Positions 51,950 to 62,986 of a stretch of DNA of 64,000 nucleotides are shown here, in pieces. The stretch is taken from contig JAPDFF010000008.1 in assembly GCA_027569505.1 (NCBI GenBank), positions 558,001 through 622,000 on the forward strand. The letters run 5' to 3'. A program made the position numbers and the translations under genes. Origin of the DNA: Chloridium humicola. Lineage: Eukaryota > Ascomycota > Sordariomycetes > Chaetosphaeriales > Chaetosphaeriaceae. Under the pieces are notes generated by a model that saw only the letters and a program-made list of their open reading frames with translations, did not search any database and was not told the DNA's origin. Each line of letters begins with the position of its first letter. Position 1 is the stretch's first letter.

Positions 51950-54900
51950 ATGTCGAATCCAGGCCCCCAGGGCGGTGTGCCAGGCTCAGCCGGAGGGTCA
52001 TATGGTGGCCAGCCTCCCTCGGCAGGAGGCGCTGGAAGCAGTGCTGGAGCAGGGACGACGAGCACCCAGAGCGCGCCGTCCGCCCAGAATCTAAATCAAA
52101 TCGTGAGTAGCCGCGAGTTTCCATCCCTTCTATGCCGTTTCTTAATTCCCGGTTTCCTTTCTCTAAGGGGTTCCCGTGCCTCTTTTTGTTTTTCCCAAGC
52201 GGCCACTGTCCATCAGACCGTCGGGAACACTGTTGCCAAAGCACTCCCCAAAATCCTCACTATGACAACACCTACCAGCTCTGCCATTTTCCCAGGGCAT
52301 GTTCTGCCCTCGAGACATGCGGAATTCGTGAAAATAGTAAGTGCTGCGTTGCGGGCCTTTGTCTGCTGGTCCCCGAGCCGGAGTCGGTGTCGGAGGGGTG
52401 TCGTCGTTGTGCCTCTCAAGCCTCTCTCCTGTTGTTGCTATTGTTCAATTCATTCAATAGCAATAATTGGCAAGGCGACTCGGCACGGCAGCCCCGCAGC
52501 AGTCCATCATCTTACACAATTCCCATCTTCTATCTCCATTTCCATTTCCTTTCTCATTCTTACTGCTCTTCACAACCCTTTACAAAATCGCAACCCCCGG
52601 GTAATCGCTCCTGCAATGGCTCCCAGGCCGCGCACCTCATACCCTTCTGTCGGTCCGGCTTCTGCCGAGGAATGGCGCCTCAAGCCCATGGACAACGGCC
52701 GACAGCAGCCCACGACTAGTTACATGCCGCTGCCTATTGGCGCTAGCTATCAATACACGAATCCCGACCCATCCCTAACCGATTACCAGGTCACAGATTA
52801 TCTGAAGAAGAAGGGTTTCTCCAAGACGGAAGCCGTCTTCCGCCGAGAGACAGCCTATTTGGGTCCTGATGGGAGGCCCGCCCAGCGGAACGAGGAGACC
52901 GGCCCGAAGAAATACCTGAAGGCCTTCGTTTTGCTGAAGAATTGGATTGAGAACAATCTCGACATCTATAAGGTGAGCAATTAACTGGAGTCCTTTGCAT
53001 GAGCGGTGGCTGACTGCCCTCCAGTTCGAACTGAGGAAGCTTCTGTGGCCCGTCTTTGTTTACTCGTACCTCGAGCTCGTCAGCGAAGGCTACACCGATG
53101 ACGCAGAACACCTGATCAACACCCTGAGGCCATATTTTGACGCGGCCTACCAAGAGAGCCTTGCCGTCCTAGCCACAGTGACCCTTCCCCAGCACGTCAA
53201 CCAGAACCAGACGACCCGTCTCTACCGCGAGAACAAGTACCGTATCCCTCTTAACCAGTCGCTTGCCGGCAACCTCTTTCACTTCCTCGAGCGCGAGGCC
53301 GACGAGGGCGGCGCGACTATCACCTACATTCTACAAACCCACTGCAAAATCGAATCGAGCGCCCGTGGGCCCATTGAGCCCTACAGCTTCGAGGCCATCT
53401 ATCGTCGCGCGCAGAACCTCGACTTGGATGAGGTAGATGCGCAAGAGGGCATTCCGGGCGTCTTTACGGGTGTTTCCAACCGCGATGTCCTCGATACCAG
53501 CGCCAAGCTCAAGCTCGGCCCCATGCCGATGGAGGCTGAGCTAAGGGAGGATGTCAGGGCGGAATTGGAGGATGAAGACCAGCGGCATCCACCCGCTGAC
53601 GGCCGGCTGAGTCTTGTCGATGAGTTCGACAAGCGCATCAAGCGCGAGGAGAGCGCGGATGCGCCTTCACGCACAGATATCCCACTTCCCCCTTCGCGGG
53701 CGCGAGATGTCGTGATGGAAATGCAGAAGGTTCGTGAGAATCGGGACCGGTTCCAGATTGAGGGTCGCACCGGCGGCGTTGGCATTCCGGTATCGGCCTG
53801 CATGTTCACTTTCCACAACACTCTGGGGAGGTAAGTCTTATGCCTTGTTCACCACGGTGCGTGCATTTACTGACACAGACCGTTAGTGTGTCCTGCATGG
53901 ACTTTTCCAACGACCACCAACTGGTGGCCGCTGGCACCATGGACTCGTACATCCGAGTTTGGTCCCTCGATGGCAAGCCGCTCAAGAGCAGCCTCGAGAA
54001 TGAGAAGGATCTCAAGGTCAACAACCGGAAGCTCATCGGGCACTCTGGCCCGGTGTATGGAGTCTCGTTCTCGGACTCCATCTCTAACCTCAAGCGCAAC
54101 ATCTACGGAGAAACGGACGAGAAGAAGCCCGACACAAGCACAAAGCTGCTGCTGTCGTGTTCTGCGGACGGCCAGATCCGGCTCTGGTCCTTGGACGTCT
54201 GGGCGTGTCTCTGCATCTACAAGGCACACGACGGCCCGGTCTTCCGGGTTCTCTGGGGTCCACACGGACACTATTTTGCGTCGGCTGGTTGGGACAAAAC
54301 CGTCCGTATCTTTTCGCAGGACCACGCCTCGGCACAACGTCTCCTGGTTGGCCACGATACTAGCATTTCAGCACTCGCGTGGCATCCCAACGGCACGTAC
54401 GTGTTCTCGGCATCAGACGAGATGGACAAGTCGATCCGCATGTGGTCCATCATCACGGGCAACTGTGTCCGCATCTTCACAGGCCACACGCACTACATCA
54501 GCGCGCTGCAGTGCGCGCACAACGGCAAGATCCTGGCCAGCGCCGACGCCGGGGGTAACATCTTTCTCTGGGACATCGACAAGGGCACGCGCATCAAGCG
54601 GTGCCGCGGCCACGGCAAGGGCGGCATCCCGTCGCTCAGCTTCAGCGCCGAGTCCAACATCCTCGTGTCGGGCGGCCTCGACGGCACCGTCCGGGTCTGG
54701 GACGTTGAGCTGCCCGCAGACCCCAACAAGGCGAACCCCCTCACGGGCGGCACCGCGCAGACGGGCCCACAGGCTGACGGCACAGTGGCGGGCGACAGCA
54801 TCGCCGTTGGTGGCTCCTCTGATAGCCGCAGCATCACTGTGGGCGGTCAGACGGCACAGGCACCGGGCGCGAGCACATCCGGGGGTGGTGTGGGCGCCGG

Positions 54901-55054
54901 CGGAGGCGGTGGTGGAAAGAAGAAGGCAAAGGAGGTGCAGATTACGCCTGACCAGATCAGCGCATTTGCGACCAAGAAGACGCCCGTGATGAAGGTACAG
55001 TTCACGAGGATGAATCTGATTGTGGCGGGCGGGTGCTACGACCCCGAGCGGTAG
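51950..55054 (+). CDS. TAF5: TFIID subunit 5 (TAF5), LisH plus WD40 protein
   Basis: Exons 51950-52102, 52790-52972, 53025-53830 and 53887-55054, giving 769 residues. TAF5 is a scaffold of TFIID (and often SAGA). Domains in order: Gly/Ser-rich N-terminus, LisH (VTDYLKKKGFSKTEAVFRRE), the TAF5 N-terminal domain (FELRKLLWPVFVYSYLELVSEGYTDDA ... HFLEREADEGG), a linker, and a WD40 propeller beginning SCMDFSNDHQLVAAG and ending MNLIVAGGCYDPER. A Gly/Ser-rich insert lies before the last strand. Intron 1 (52103-52789) is 687 nt and has no stop codon in the reading frame; its end, CTAACCGATTACCAG, joins NQI to VTDYL as expected for LisH. Parts of this intron could be coding in another isoform. The gene is divergent from MED11. 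Confidence 0.93.
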
Positions 55055-55660
55055 GAACGTCAGGGATAGGACAGCTTGGGTTCTCGCGAGCTTGATGGTG
55101 GTGGAGTCTGGGAGATGCGGTGGTGGAGGAAGTGGTGAAGTGAAGGGTTTAATGGACGGGAGGGGGTGGTTACAGAAAGATCGAGCTTGGAGTTTGGAAC
55201 ATGTGTAGTGCTAAAAGTTGCAGGGGGCTACCTAGATATCCATCGTGCATAGGTCTAATTTTGAGACGGCTTCAGGACCATCCGTAATGCTAGGTAATAG
55301 TTATGGCCTCTACGTGAAGCACAACAAGGTAAGGTCGAGAAGCTCGAGGGAGAGTGGGGCAACCGAGGGGTTCCAAGTTGGAGCTCTGGAGAACCCCACT
55401 TTTGATGACTGCCAAGAAAGGTTAGCGCAACGTCCTGCCATGGCACGGATGTACGTAACACAGGCAGACAACAGCAGCTTCCATCGCTCCATCAGCATCG
55501 CCATCTGGACCACCTCGCATCCCATTATCGCAGCCGGCGCCATTTTACTTGAGGCTCCGGAGCGTTATATCCTGCGTCGCATTGCCCCCCTCATCTCTCA
55601 TTAATACCCAATCTCCAACCAACCCATCCAAATCCCCACCACAACACTCTCCCTCCGACA
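55055..55660. other. Intergenic
   Basis: About 0.6 kb. It holds the 3' flank of TAF5 and the promoter of VPS5. No gene is supported. Confidence 0.5.
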
Positions 55661-57612
55661 ATGGAAGACCCCTGGGCCGACTCGGCCGGCACCGCCTCGC
55701 AACAGAGCGCCGACAGCACCACCACAACCTCCACCACCGCTCCCACCGCTCCCTCCTCCTCCTCCGCAGCCCCCACTTCCTCCACTGCCCGCCCTTCCCG
55801 CCTCACCCCCCGCCGCCTCGTCGCCCAGCCCACCCGCCTCCAAGCAGTCGAAGACCCGCTCGGCCCGCTCGGCGCCCCCCCTTCCACCACCCCCACCCCC
55901 CCAGGCGGCAGCGATGCCTCCAACGATGCTACCTCTACTGGGAAACCGCCCATTCCCCCCCTCAAGGAACAGCTTCCCCTGCGCACGACCATGCCACCGC
56001 CGCCTTTGCGCCGCGGCGGCACCGGGGGTCTGAGGGATCCGCATCGGATTGATGATGATGAGGAGGAGGAGGGGGGTACCGAGAGGGGGAGTGGGTTGTT
56101 TGGGGCGGGTGGTGCGCGCCAGCCGCCGCCTGTGCAGGCTGCGCTGCCGAGTCCTGTGAGGTCGACGGCGGCGCCGAGTATGAGCGTCGAGCAGGCGGCC
56201 AGGCCGAGCTTTCATATTACGGTGGGGGATCCGCATAAGGTGGGGGATTTGACGAGTAGTCATATTGTTTATTCGGTGAGGACGAAGGTATGTTTATCCG
56301 GGTGAAAGGGGTGAAGGGGGTGGTACAATGATAAGGTGAGGATGCTGATTGTGGCAGACTACATCCAAGGCGTACAAGATGCCCGAGTTTGAGGTCAAGC
56401 GCCGCTACCGCGACTTTCTCTGGCTGTACAACACCATGCACGGCAACAACCCGGGCGTGGTGGTTCCCCCGCCGCCTGACAAGCAGGCCGTGGGGCGGTT
56501 TGAGAGCAACTTTGTCGAGTCGCGCCGCGCCGCGCTCGAGAAGATGCTCAACAAGATTGCCGCGCACCCGACGTTGCAGCTAGACGGGGATCTGAAGCTG
56601 TTCCTGGAGAGCGAGGCGTTCAATGTCGACGTCAAGCACAAGGAGCGCAAGGAGCCGGCGTTGGGCGAGAGCAAGAGCGTGCTGGGGTCGTTTGGGTTTG
56701 GTGTCGGCGGGGGGAACAAGTTTGTTGAGCAGGATGATGTGAGTGCCAGACCTTTGCTTGGGGTGGGGTATGCCTGGGGTTGGTGTTGACAGCAAGGCAG
56801 TGGTTCCACGACCGCCGGGTCTACCTCGACGCCCTGGAGAACCAGCTCAAGGCCCTTCTCAAGGCTATGGACGGCATGGTTGCGCAGCGCAAGGCCATGG
56901 CAGAGGCCGCGGGCGACTTCTCGGCCTCGCTGCACGCACTTTCAACCGTCGAGCTTTCGCCGACCCTCTCAGGCCCGCTGGACGCGCTCTCGGAGCTTCA
57001 ACTCACGATCCGCGACGTGTACGACCGCCAGGCGCAGCAGGACGTGCTCACGCTCGGCATCATCATCGAGGAGTACATCCGGCTGATCGGGAGCGTGAAG
57101 CAGGCGTTTGCGCAGCGCCAGAAGGCGTTCCACAGCTGGCACGCCGCTGAGAGCGAGCTCGCCAAGCGCAAGGCCAGCCAAGACAAGTTGCTGCGCCAGG
57201 GCAAGAGCCAGCAGGACCGGCTCAACCAGGTCAATGCCGAGGTCGCCGACGCCGAGCGCAAGGTGCACCAGGCGCGCCTGCTGTTTGAGGATATGGGCCG
57301 GTTGATGCGCGTCGAGCTGGATCGGTTTGAGAGGGAGAAGGTTGAGGATTTCAAGTCGGGGGTTGAGACGTTCTTGGAGAGCGCTGTGGAGGCCCAGAAG
57401 GAGGTATGTCTTGTTGCTGGCATTTGAGTTGCTGCACTCATGATACTGACAGACTGCAGTTGATCGAGAAGTGGGAGACGTTCCTCATGCAGCTCGACGC
57501 CGAGGACGACGAGGCCGTCTTCTACCGGCCGCCTGTTGTTCAGAGCAACAAGCCGGCCGGCAACACGGCGGTTGACCGGGCGCGGGCGAGGATCGATGAA
57601 GACTCGGACTAG
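55661..57612 (+). CDS. VPS5: Sorting nexin Vps5 (SNX-BAR retromer subunit)
   Basis: Exons 55661-56287, 56358-56738, 56801-57403 and 57460-57612; 587 residues. Vps5 pairs with Vps17 as the membrane-tubulating part of retromer on endosomes. The N-terminal 180 residues are disordered and rich in Ser/Thr/Pro. The PX domain (about 184-305) has VKRRYRDFLWLY, the PI3P-binding Arg-Tyr motif, a Pro-rich PPPPDKQ loop and RRAALEKMLNKIAAHP. The C-terminal BAR domain (about 340-560) is a long three-helix coil with QWFHDRRVYLDALENQLKAL-type helices and the conserved LGxxxEEYxR segment. The third exon starts after GCAAGGCAG (56801), the only acceptor that keeps the frame. It is convergent with bL31m. Confidence 0.93.
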
Positions 57613-57933
57613 GTGTTCGTGAAGGGCCGTCAAACAGTGAAAGAGAGGAAGGAAGTGCTAGTAGACCAGGCACTCTAGGGAGGTATCCATTGGTCCGGCG
57701 TCGGATGGATGATATGACTATCAGTAGATGCCTGTATGGCAAATGTTGTCATTGTATTATACACAGCCGCCCGCATGCCTGTCCCCTCGGTTTATAAATC
57801 CATCCGTCCATCTATACGGTACAACAGGCTTGCAGACTGTCGTCTCGGCTCTCAAAATACAAAGATTGGCTTTCTATGTTACAGTCCACTCCTCCCTCTC
57901 TCCTTCTCATACACCATCCCACATCCCACCCCC
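57613..57933. other. Convergent intergenic region
   Basis: 3' flanks of VPS5 and bL31m. No other feature was seen. Confidence 0.5.
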
Positions 57934-58572
57934 TTATTTCTTCTTGCCGCTCTTGTCCTTCCTCGCCTGGTCCTTGGCGCTCAAACCACCCGTCATGCTC
58001 TTATCCTCGGTCGCGTACGCGCTGATGAGATCCACCAGCGAGTCAAACGGATCCTCCTCAGGCGCCGCCTCTGCTGGTGCCTGAGCAGCCTTGCCGCCAT
58101 CCTCCTTCTTCGCCCCCTCCTCAGAAGAAACAGCAGCCGCCTTCGCAGGCGCAGGAGCACCAGCATCAGCATCAGCAGCAGGCCCGCTCTCCAGATCCCA
58201 GCCCTTGCCGTAGCGCTCACGGAAAGCAGCCAGCTTGCCGGCCTCGTCCACCTCGACGTTGCGCAGCGACTTGTCGGTTGGCTGCCACAGGATGTGGTTG
58301 CGGCTGTCCTTGGCGGATTTGTAGAGCGCGAGCGGGGAGGTCGTGCGCATCGTGTAGGTTGAGCCGTCGGACAGCTGCACCAGCTGCGTGAACTGGTAGG
58401 GCCGCCGCGAGCGGGGGACGAAGGTCGCGTGGCGGACCTGCGAGCTGAGGCATTGTGGTGGGTGCGGTTGTTGGTTTAGTGATTGTGCAGCCAGGTGTGT
58501 TGGGGAAGGGCTGGTGGGGAGGTGCCCGGCCAGCGAGGGCCGGCGGAGGAGGGTGGAGGGGAGTTTCCCCAT
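57934..58572 (-). CDS. MRPL36: Mitochondrial ribosomal protein bL31m
   Basis: A single exon of 212 residues. An Arg/Ser/Leu-rich N-terminus (MGKLPSTLLRRPSLAGHL) with no acidic residue fits a mitochondrial presequence. The conserved bL31m core follows: YQFTQLVQLSDGSTYTMRTT, SAKDSRNHILWQP, and EAGKLAAFRERYGKGWD. The C-terminal part is an Ala/Glu-rich extension ending in a basic helix (KDQARKDKSGKKK). Yeast Mrpl36 is the counterpart, a subunit at the central protuberance of the mitochondrial large ribosomal subunit. The ATG at 58572 was chosen because it starts the basic presequence. The frame is open further upstream, but that part reads like leader. Confidence 0.92.
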   Translation of the reverse strand: MGKLPSTLLRRPSLAGHLPTSPSPTHLAAQSLNQQPHPPQCLSSQVRHATFVPRSRRPYQFTQLVQLSDGSTYTMRTTSPLALYKSAKDSRNHILWQPTDKSLRNVEVDEAGKLAAFRERYGKGWDLESGPAADADAGAPAPAKAAAVSSEEGAKKEDGGKAAQAPAEAAPEEDPFDSLVDLISAYATEDKSMTGGLSAKDQARKDKSGKKK

Positions 58573-59032
58573 GGTTGAGAGTTGGTCGGGTTGGTCGGGT
58601 TGGGGGGTGGTTTGTTGGGGGGTTAAGGCGTAGATGGGAGTTGGAGCCGGCAGAAGAGGGTTTCGATAGCGCAATTGGCCGTTCGGTGCGCCGTGTCCGC
58701 CGGTCCGGGTGGTGCTGTCTGTCGCCCGGTGTGGTCTGTGGTCGGCTGCGGAGCGTGTTTCGCGTGCCGGAGCGGGAGTCGAAGTTGAAATTTTGATACG
58801 GGAGTGCAGATGGACCACCTGCGCAGCGCTAACTTGGAGAACCAATTCAGGGTTGTTATCGCAAGCGCTTATCGCCGGCAGGGTTCCGTCGGCCGAACCG
58901 GTCTTGTTCCTGGCTTTTGCGACAAAATTTCGGCCTCAAAAGTTGACTTTCACTCCGTTCCAGCGCCGAAGCGCACACAAAAAACACACCTGCTGCTGGC
59001 TTATCGCAAGCCACGGCATTCATGGGGCTGAG
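58573..59032. promoter_or_regulatory. Divergent promoter, bL31m and flavin-reductase-like gene
   Basis: 460 bp separate the two start codons. No TATA box is evident. At 59022 an ATG opens a four-codon ORF (MGLR) whose TGA overlaps the next start codon as ATGA. Confidence 0.5.
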
Positions 59033-60040
59033 ATGAGCAGTCGCCGCGTCCTGGTGGGCTGTGCCGCCGAGCGCGCGCTCTCCCCGACCACTTTCCTTCT
59101 CCGGCGCATTCATGGCTCCGCCCCGGCTTGCGCCGTGATGCAGTGGCGGGCGGTCGCCGGGCCGTCTGTGAGGAGCCTCTCCCGTCACCAGAGTATGTAC
59201 ACCCGCAGCATTGACCCTCCAACTTCACTCTAACCAACCCTCTTCCTCCTCCCAGACCTCCCATCCCCTCTCCCGCCAAACCGCCGAACCCTCCACACCT
59301 CCCGCGCCCTCTCCTCAAACTCACCCGACCGCCACCCGCGCCCCTTCCACCTCACCCCTCCCGCCCCTCCCTCCATCCACCCGCACTCGTCCACCTCCCC
59401 AGCCGAAGCCTCGATCCCCCTCCCCGAACAATTCCGCTCCCTCATGCGTCTCGTCACCCACTCCGTCGTGGTGTGCACCTCCACTCACCCCGGCACCCCC
59501 ACCTCCCCCTCCACACCAAAAACAACCAAACCCACCCCGCGCGCCATGACAATGTCCTCCTTCACCTCCCTCGCCCTCACCCCGCCCTCCCCCGTCGTCA
59601 GTTTCAACATCGCCGTGCCCTCTCGCACCCACGACGCGGTCGCTGCCAGCAGACACTTCAACATCCACGTGCTGGCCGACGACGCGGGGGGCGCTAGGGT
59701 GGCGGACTGGTTGGCGGGGGGCAATGTCGCGGGGGAAGAGGTGTTTGACAAGTTGGTGCAGGAGGGGGCGTGCGAGGTGACATATCCCGATGGGGGGGAG
59801 GGGGCGCCGGTGTTGAGGGGGGATGGGGTGCTGTATGTGTTGCGGTGTAGGCTGTTGAATGATGAGCCGTGTAGGGGGTTGGTGAGGGTGAGGGATCATG
59901 TTATTGTGCTAGGGGAGGTGTTCGAAATCGTTGAGGGGGTGGGGGCGCAGAGGGAGAGGGAGGAGAGGTTTGGGTTGTTGTATGTGGATCGAAGGTATAG
60001 GCAGCTGGGGAATTGTATCATGCCAGGGGGGAAAGAATAG
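59033..60040 (+). CDS. Flavin-reductase-like FMN-binding protein, probably mitochondrial
   Basis: Exons 59033-59192 and 59256-60040 (63-nt intron); 314 residues. The Arg/Ser-rich N-terminus, including RRIHGSAPA and RRTLHTSRALSS, has the look of a mitochondrial presequence with an R-x-L-H/T-S cleavage region. From about residue 110 the flavin reductase-like (split-barrel FMN-binding) domain is clear: LPEQFRSLMRLVTHSVVVCTS, AMTMSSFTSLALTPPSPVVSF, and SRHFNIHVLADD. Members reduce flavin with NAD(P)H or simply bind FMN. The physiological partner is unknown. A four-codon upstream ORF ends on the start codon (ATGA). It is divergent from bL31m and convergent with FKBP12. Confidence 0.88.
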
Positions 60041-60310
60041 ATGTTGGAAGAGAGGAACGCGGGGTGATGTTGGGTTATATATGTATGGTGCTGGGTGTAA
60101 ATTACTGGGCTTGAGTTTACATGGCGACGGCGTTTGGAGGCATTGCACTGAGCGCATAGACTGTACGAGTAGACAAACAGAGAGAGGGAATGATGACTGG
60201 AAGAGGCGTCGATTCTAATCCTGCATGCCGCGGACTCCGTGCTAACCTATGCTACCACTGCATCAAGCCCTCGATTCCAGATAACCCTGCACCGCTGATA
60301 TGCTCGCTGC

Positions 60311-60810
60311 TTAGTTGATTTGGACGAGCTCGGTCTCGAAGATGAGAGTCGAGTTGGCGGGGATGAGGTTGCCGCCGACGGCGCGGTCGCCGTAGGCGAG
60401 GTGGGGGGCGATGGTGAGGGTGCGCTTCTCGCCGACCTTCATGCCGAGCAGGCCCTCGTCCCAGCCCTTGATAACCTGGCCAGAGCCAACAGTGAACTTG
60501 AGCGGGTCGCCGCGGTCGTAGCTCGAGTCGAACTTCTTGCCGTTGGTCAGAGTGCCCTTGTAGTGGACCTTGATGTCGTCACCTGTTGCCGCGCGTCAGT
60601 GAAAAGACGCCCGGGTGGGTTGTTGCGTCTGGCTCGCGCGACGCATGTGCCGAGCTTTGTTGGGCCCGAAAAGGGTGCTGTGGTGCGTGGCAGAGCGTAG
60701 GAGGCGTTGGCGGGGTCAAAAGGCTGCAAAAACTCACCACGCTTGGTCTCCGCGCCTTGGCCCTCGGCCGTGACCTCGATCTGAAGACCGTCAAGCTGCG
60801 GAACAGTCAT
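60311..60810 (-). CDS. FPR1: FK506-binding protein FKBP12, peptidyl-prolyl isomerase
   Basis: Read on the minus strand: exon 1 60738-60810 and exon 2 60311-60582; the 155-nt intron has GTGAGT donor and AACAG acceptor; 114 residues. The protein accelerates cis-trans isomerisation at proline and is the receptor of FK506 and rapamycin. The whole FKBP fold is present: VHYKGTLTNGKKFDSSYDRG, FTVGSGQVIKGWDEGLLGM, GEKRTLTIAPHLAYGDR and IPANSTLIFETELVQIN, including the Tyr, Phe, Asp, Val-Ile and Trp that line the drug pocket. No targeting signal, so it is cytosolic or nuclear. A CT-rich tract on the coding strand lies upstream, as usual for well-expressed fungal genes. Confidence 0.97.
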
Positions 60811-60898
60811 TTTGGCTGAGTAGATGGGGTTTTCTGCTGAACTGAAGGCAATTGAATGGACGCAAAGTTGAATGAGCGAGAGATTGCGAGTCTGCGAA

Positions 60899-60966
60899 AG
60901 AAGATGAAGAAGAGAAGAAGAAGAGAAGAAGAAGAAGAGACGGGGAGGGGGGAAGGGGGGAAGGGG
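60899..60966. promoter_or_regulatory. Purine tract and G-quadruplex motif upstream of FKBP12
   Basis: On the + strand a GAA-rich tract (60899-60940) continues into four G-runs (60942-60966: 4, 6, 6 and 4 G with one- or two-base loops), a textbook quadruplex pattern. For the minus-strand gene this is a CT-rich coding-strand tract about 90-155 nt before the ATG, typical of fungal core promoters. Confidence 0.6.
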
Positions 60967-61635
60967 TAGGAGCTGGGGATCAATCAACAAACAAGGTGGG
61001 GTAACCGTGCGTGACGCAATTGGAAGGAGGGGAGAGCAGTGGAGGGCTGAGCTCTTGCAGCTGCACTGTGCTGCAGCACGCACCAGCGCATCCTGCAACG
61101 TTGATGCCATCTATTTATGTCCGCCCATTGCCGGCGTCTGAACGCGAGGGATGAGCGGTGGAAAGACGGCTGGATGCACCGCAGAGGGCTCATCATTTTC
61201 CATTTGCGTCGTCACATTTGCCACAAACACCGATGCCTTGTCCAACTGCAATCGGTCCTGGCGCATCGTGGGCTGCCTGGGTTGACTGGCGTGCCCAGGG
61301 TTAGGGTGTGCTCTGACAGACCTCCTTGCACCTCCTAAGGGGCATGCGATGGATTGTCCCGCTCGATGGCGGAAGAGGCCCGTGGACCTCGGAACTTGGG
61401 ATGAACTCCTGTCACGGTTGTTCCGTATGGTACAAACAGAATTGTGTACTGAACCCGTCTCAACAGCTGGCGGCTTACTCATGCCCACAGAGATACGAAT
61501 CCCCAAAGGGGGAGCGAGATGTAAATGAGCGAGATGTAAATGTGTGGGAGTTTCAACAGAGATAAATGTTTGGGGCCACTGCCTGTAGACTTGCAAAGGC
61601 ATTAAAGGCTGAATTGGGCAGCAGCAGCAGCAGCA
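60967..61635. other. Intergenic, divergent promoter of FKBP12 and aquaporin
   Basis: About 0.67 kb without a supported gene. An ATG at 61566 precedes the aquaporin start in another frame. A short CAG/CAGCAG run lies just before the aquaporin ATG. Confidence 0.5.
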
Positions 61636-62986
61636 ATGGAGGCAGAGAAGCAGCTAGGATCTCAAGCACCAAGAGTTGGTGTCAGCGTTACGCCTTTCCC
61701 TGCAGCTCGACACCACCCCAAGACGGCAGGTCATCAAAACTTCGATGGCGCCTTCGAAGGCTCCTTTGCAGGAGCAGCGCGAGGCATTACAGTCCGCCAT
61801 GCCCAGCCGTGGTACCGTCGTCGAGAGTACTATCTCGACGGGTGGACAGATCCTGTCATCTGGCGGAGTGCTGTAAGTGCTTGTCTCAGATCTATTCGTA
61901 AATTGGTCTTGTTCTAACAAGCGGCGTCAGGTCGTCGAGTGTGTTGCCACGGCATGCTTGACCTACCTTTCTGGGCAGTTTGGTATGACACTGATGAACA
62001 GTGGTGTCACTCCAATCGCAGCATATGTCGGCGTCTTCAACGCCGTGCTCCTGGCTCTCTTCATCTATGCCACAGCCACGGCGACTGGAGGCCACCTCAA
62101 CCCCTCTATTACATTCACCACCGTACTATGCGGCATCACACCGGTGGCAAGAGGTATGTAGAGACTCCAAACAGAGGCTTGTATGTACAAGACTTCGGCC
62201 GCTGACAGACGGGGCAAGGCGTGGTGTTGATGGCAGCTCAGACACTTGGGGGTAGCCTCGCTGGAGGAGTGTTGCTGGGGTGTTGGGGTAGTGAAAAGGC
62301 TGCCTCGTGAGTTGTTGGCGCTCCTAGACCTTCTGCCGTGCTAATCTGAGTGTCTTCTCTGCAGCCATATGGGGGGAGGGAACTTCTTTGACTCGAGCAA
62401 GATCACGCCTGGCCAAGTCCTTTTGGTCGAGATCATGTCATCTCTGAGCTTACTGTAAGCCTCAATCCCTCATCACCAAGTCGTGAATTCGAAGAACTTA
62501 AACCATCCAGCCTTCTCGCAGTCGGGACTGGGTTAGATCCTCGACAACAAGTGCTCTATGGCCGCCAGCTCGGCCCTCTCCTTGTAGGGCTCAGCTTGGG
62601 ACTTGTCTCCTGTGCAACGACAGGAACCACGCCAGGGTACAGCGGAGCGGGTTTGAACCCAGCCCGCGCAATTGGCCTAGCCATTGCCGGGTCGAACTGG
62701 CACCGTAAGTTCTCCAGCCTCGGTCCACGACTAACCTCCCGAGAACCTTAGACGCTGACCTACGCAGATCACTGGATATGGTGGCTCGGTCCGGTAAGCA
62801 GCAATCCTTGCCTAAGAAATACATGTGAGCTTTAAACTAACAATTCATTGCTTCCAGGCGCTCGGTTCGATGCTGGTTGCCCTGATGTACCGGTTCGCCC
62901 CGCCGTCCCACGCCGAGAGGGTGAGGCAAAAGAATAAGATGGAGCACATCATAGCGCCGCTTACGGGAAACAAAGCGGCCGTCTGA
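61636..62986 (+). CDS. Aquaporin / major intrinsic protein with NPS first motif
   Basis: Exons 61636-61872, 61931-62153, 62219-62306, 62365-62454, 62511-62704, 62767-62792 and 62858-62986, giving 328 residues. One exon is 26 nt. Six membrane helices are visible after a cytosolic N-terminus of about 75 residues (WYRRREYYLDGWTDPVIWRS precedes helix 1). The two half-helix pore motifs are GGHLNPSITF, where NPA has become NPS, and SGAGLNPARAIGL with a normal NPA and the selectivity-filter Arg. A changed first box is known in several fungal and X-type intrinsic proteins and may alter selectivity. The transported solute (water, glycerol or other) cannot be decided here. Splicing is supported by consistent phases in all six introns. 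Confidence 0.9.

Noticed and set aside
51950..52984. Reading TAF5 exon 1 as one continuous 344-codon exon
   Set aside because: The junction of NQI to VTDYL at a good CTAAC...CAG acceptor gives the expected LisH start, and the intervening sequence is mostly T/C-rich intron-like. It is kept only as a possible isoform.
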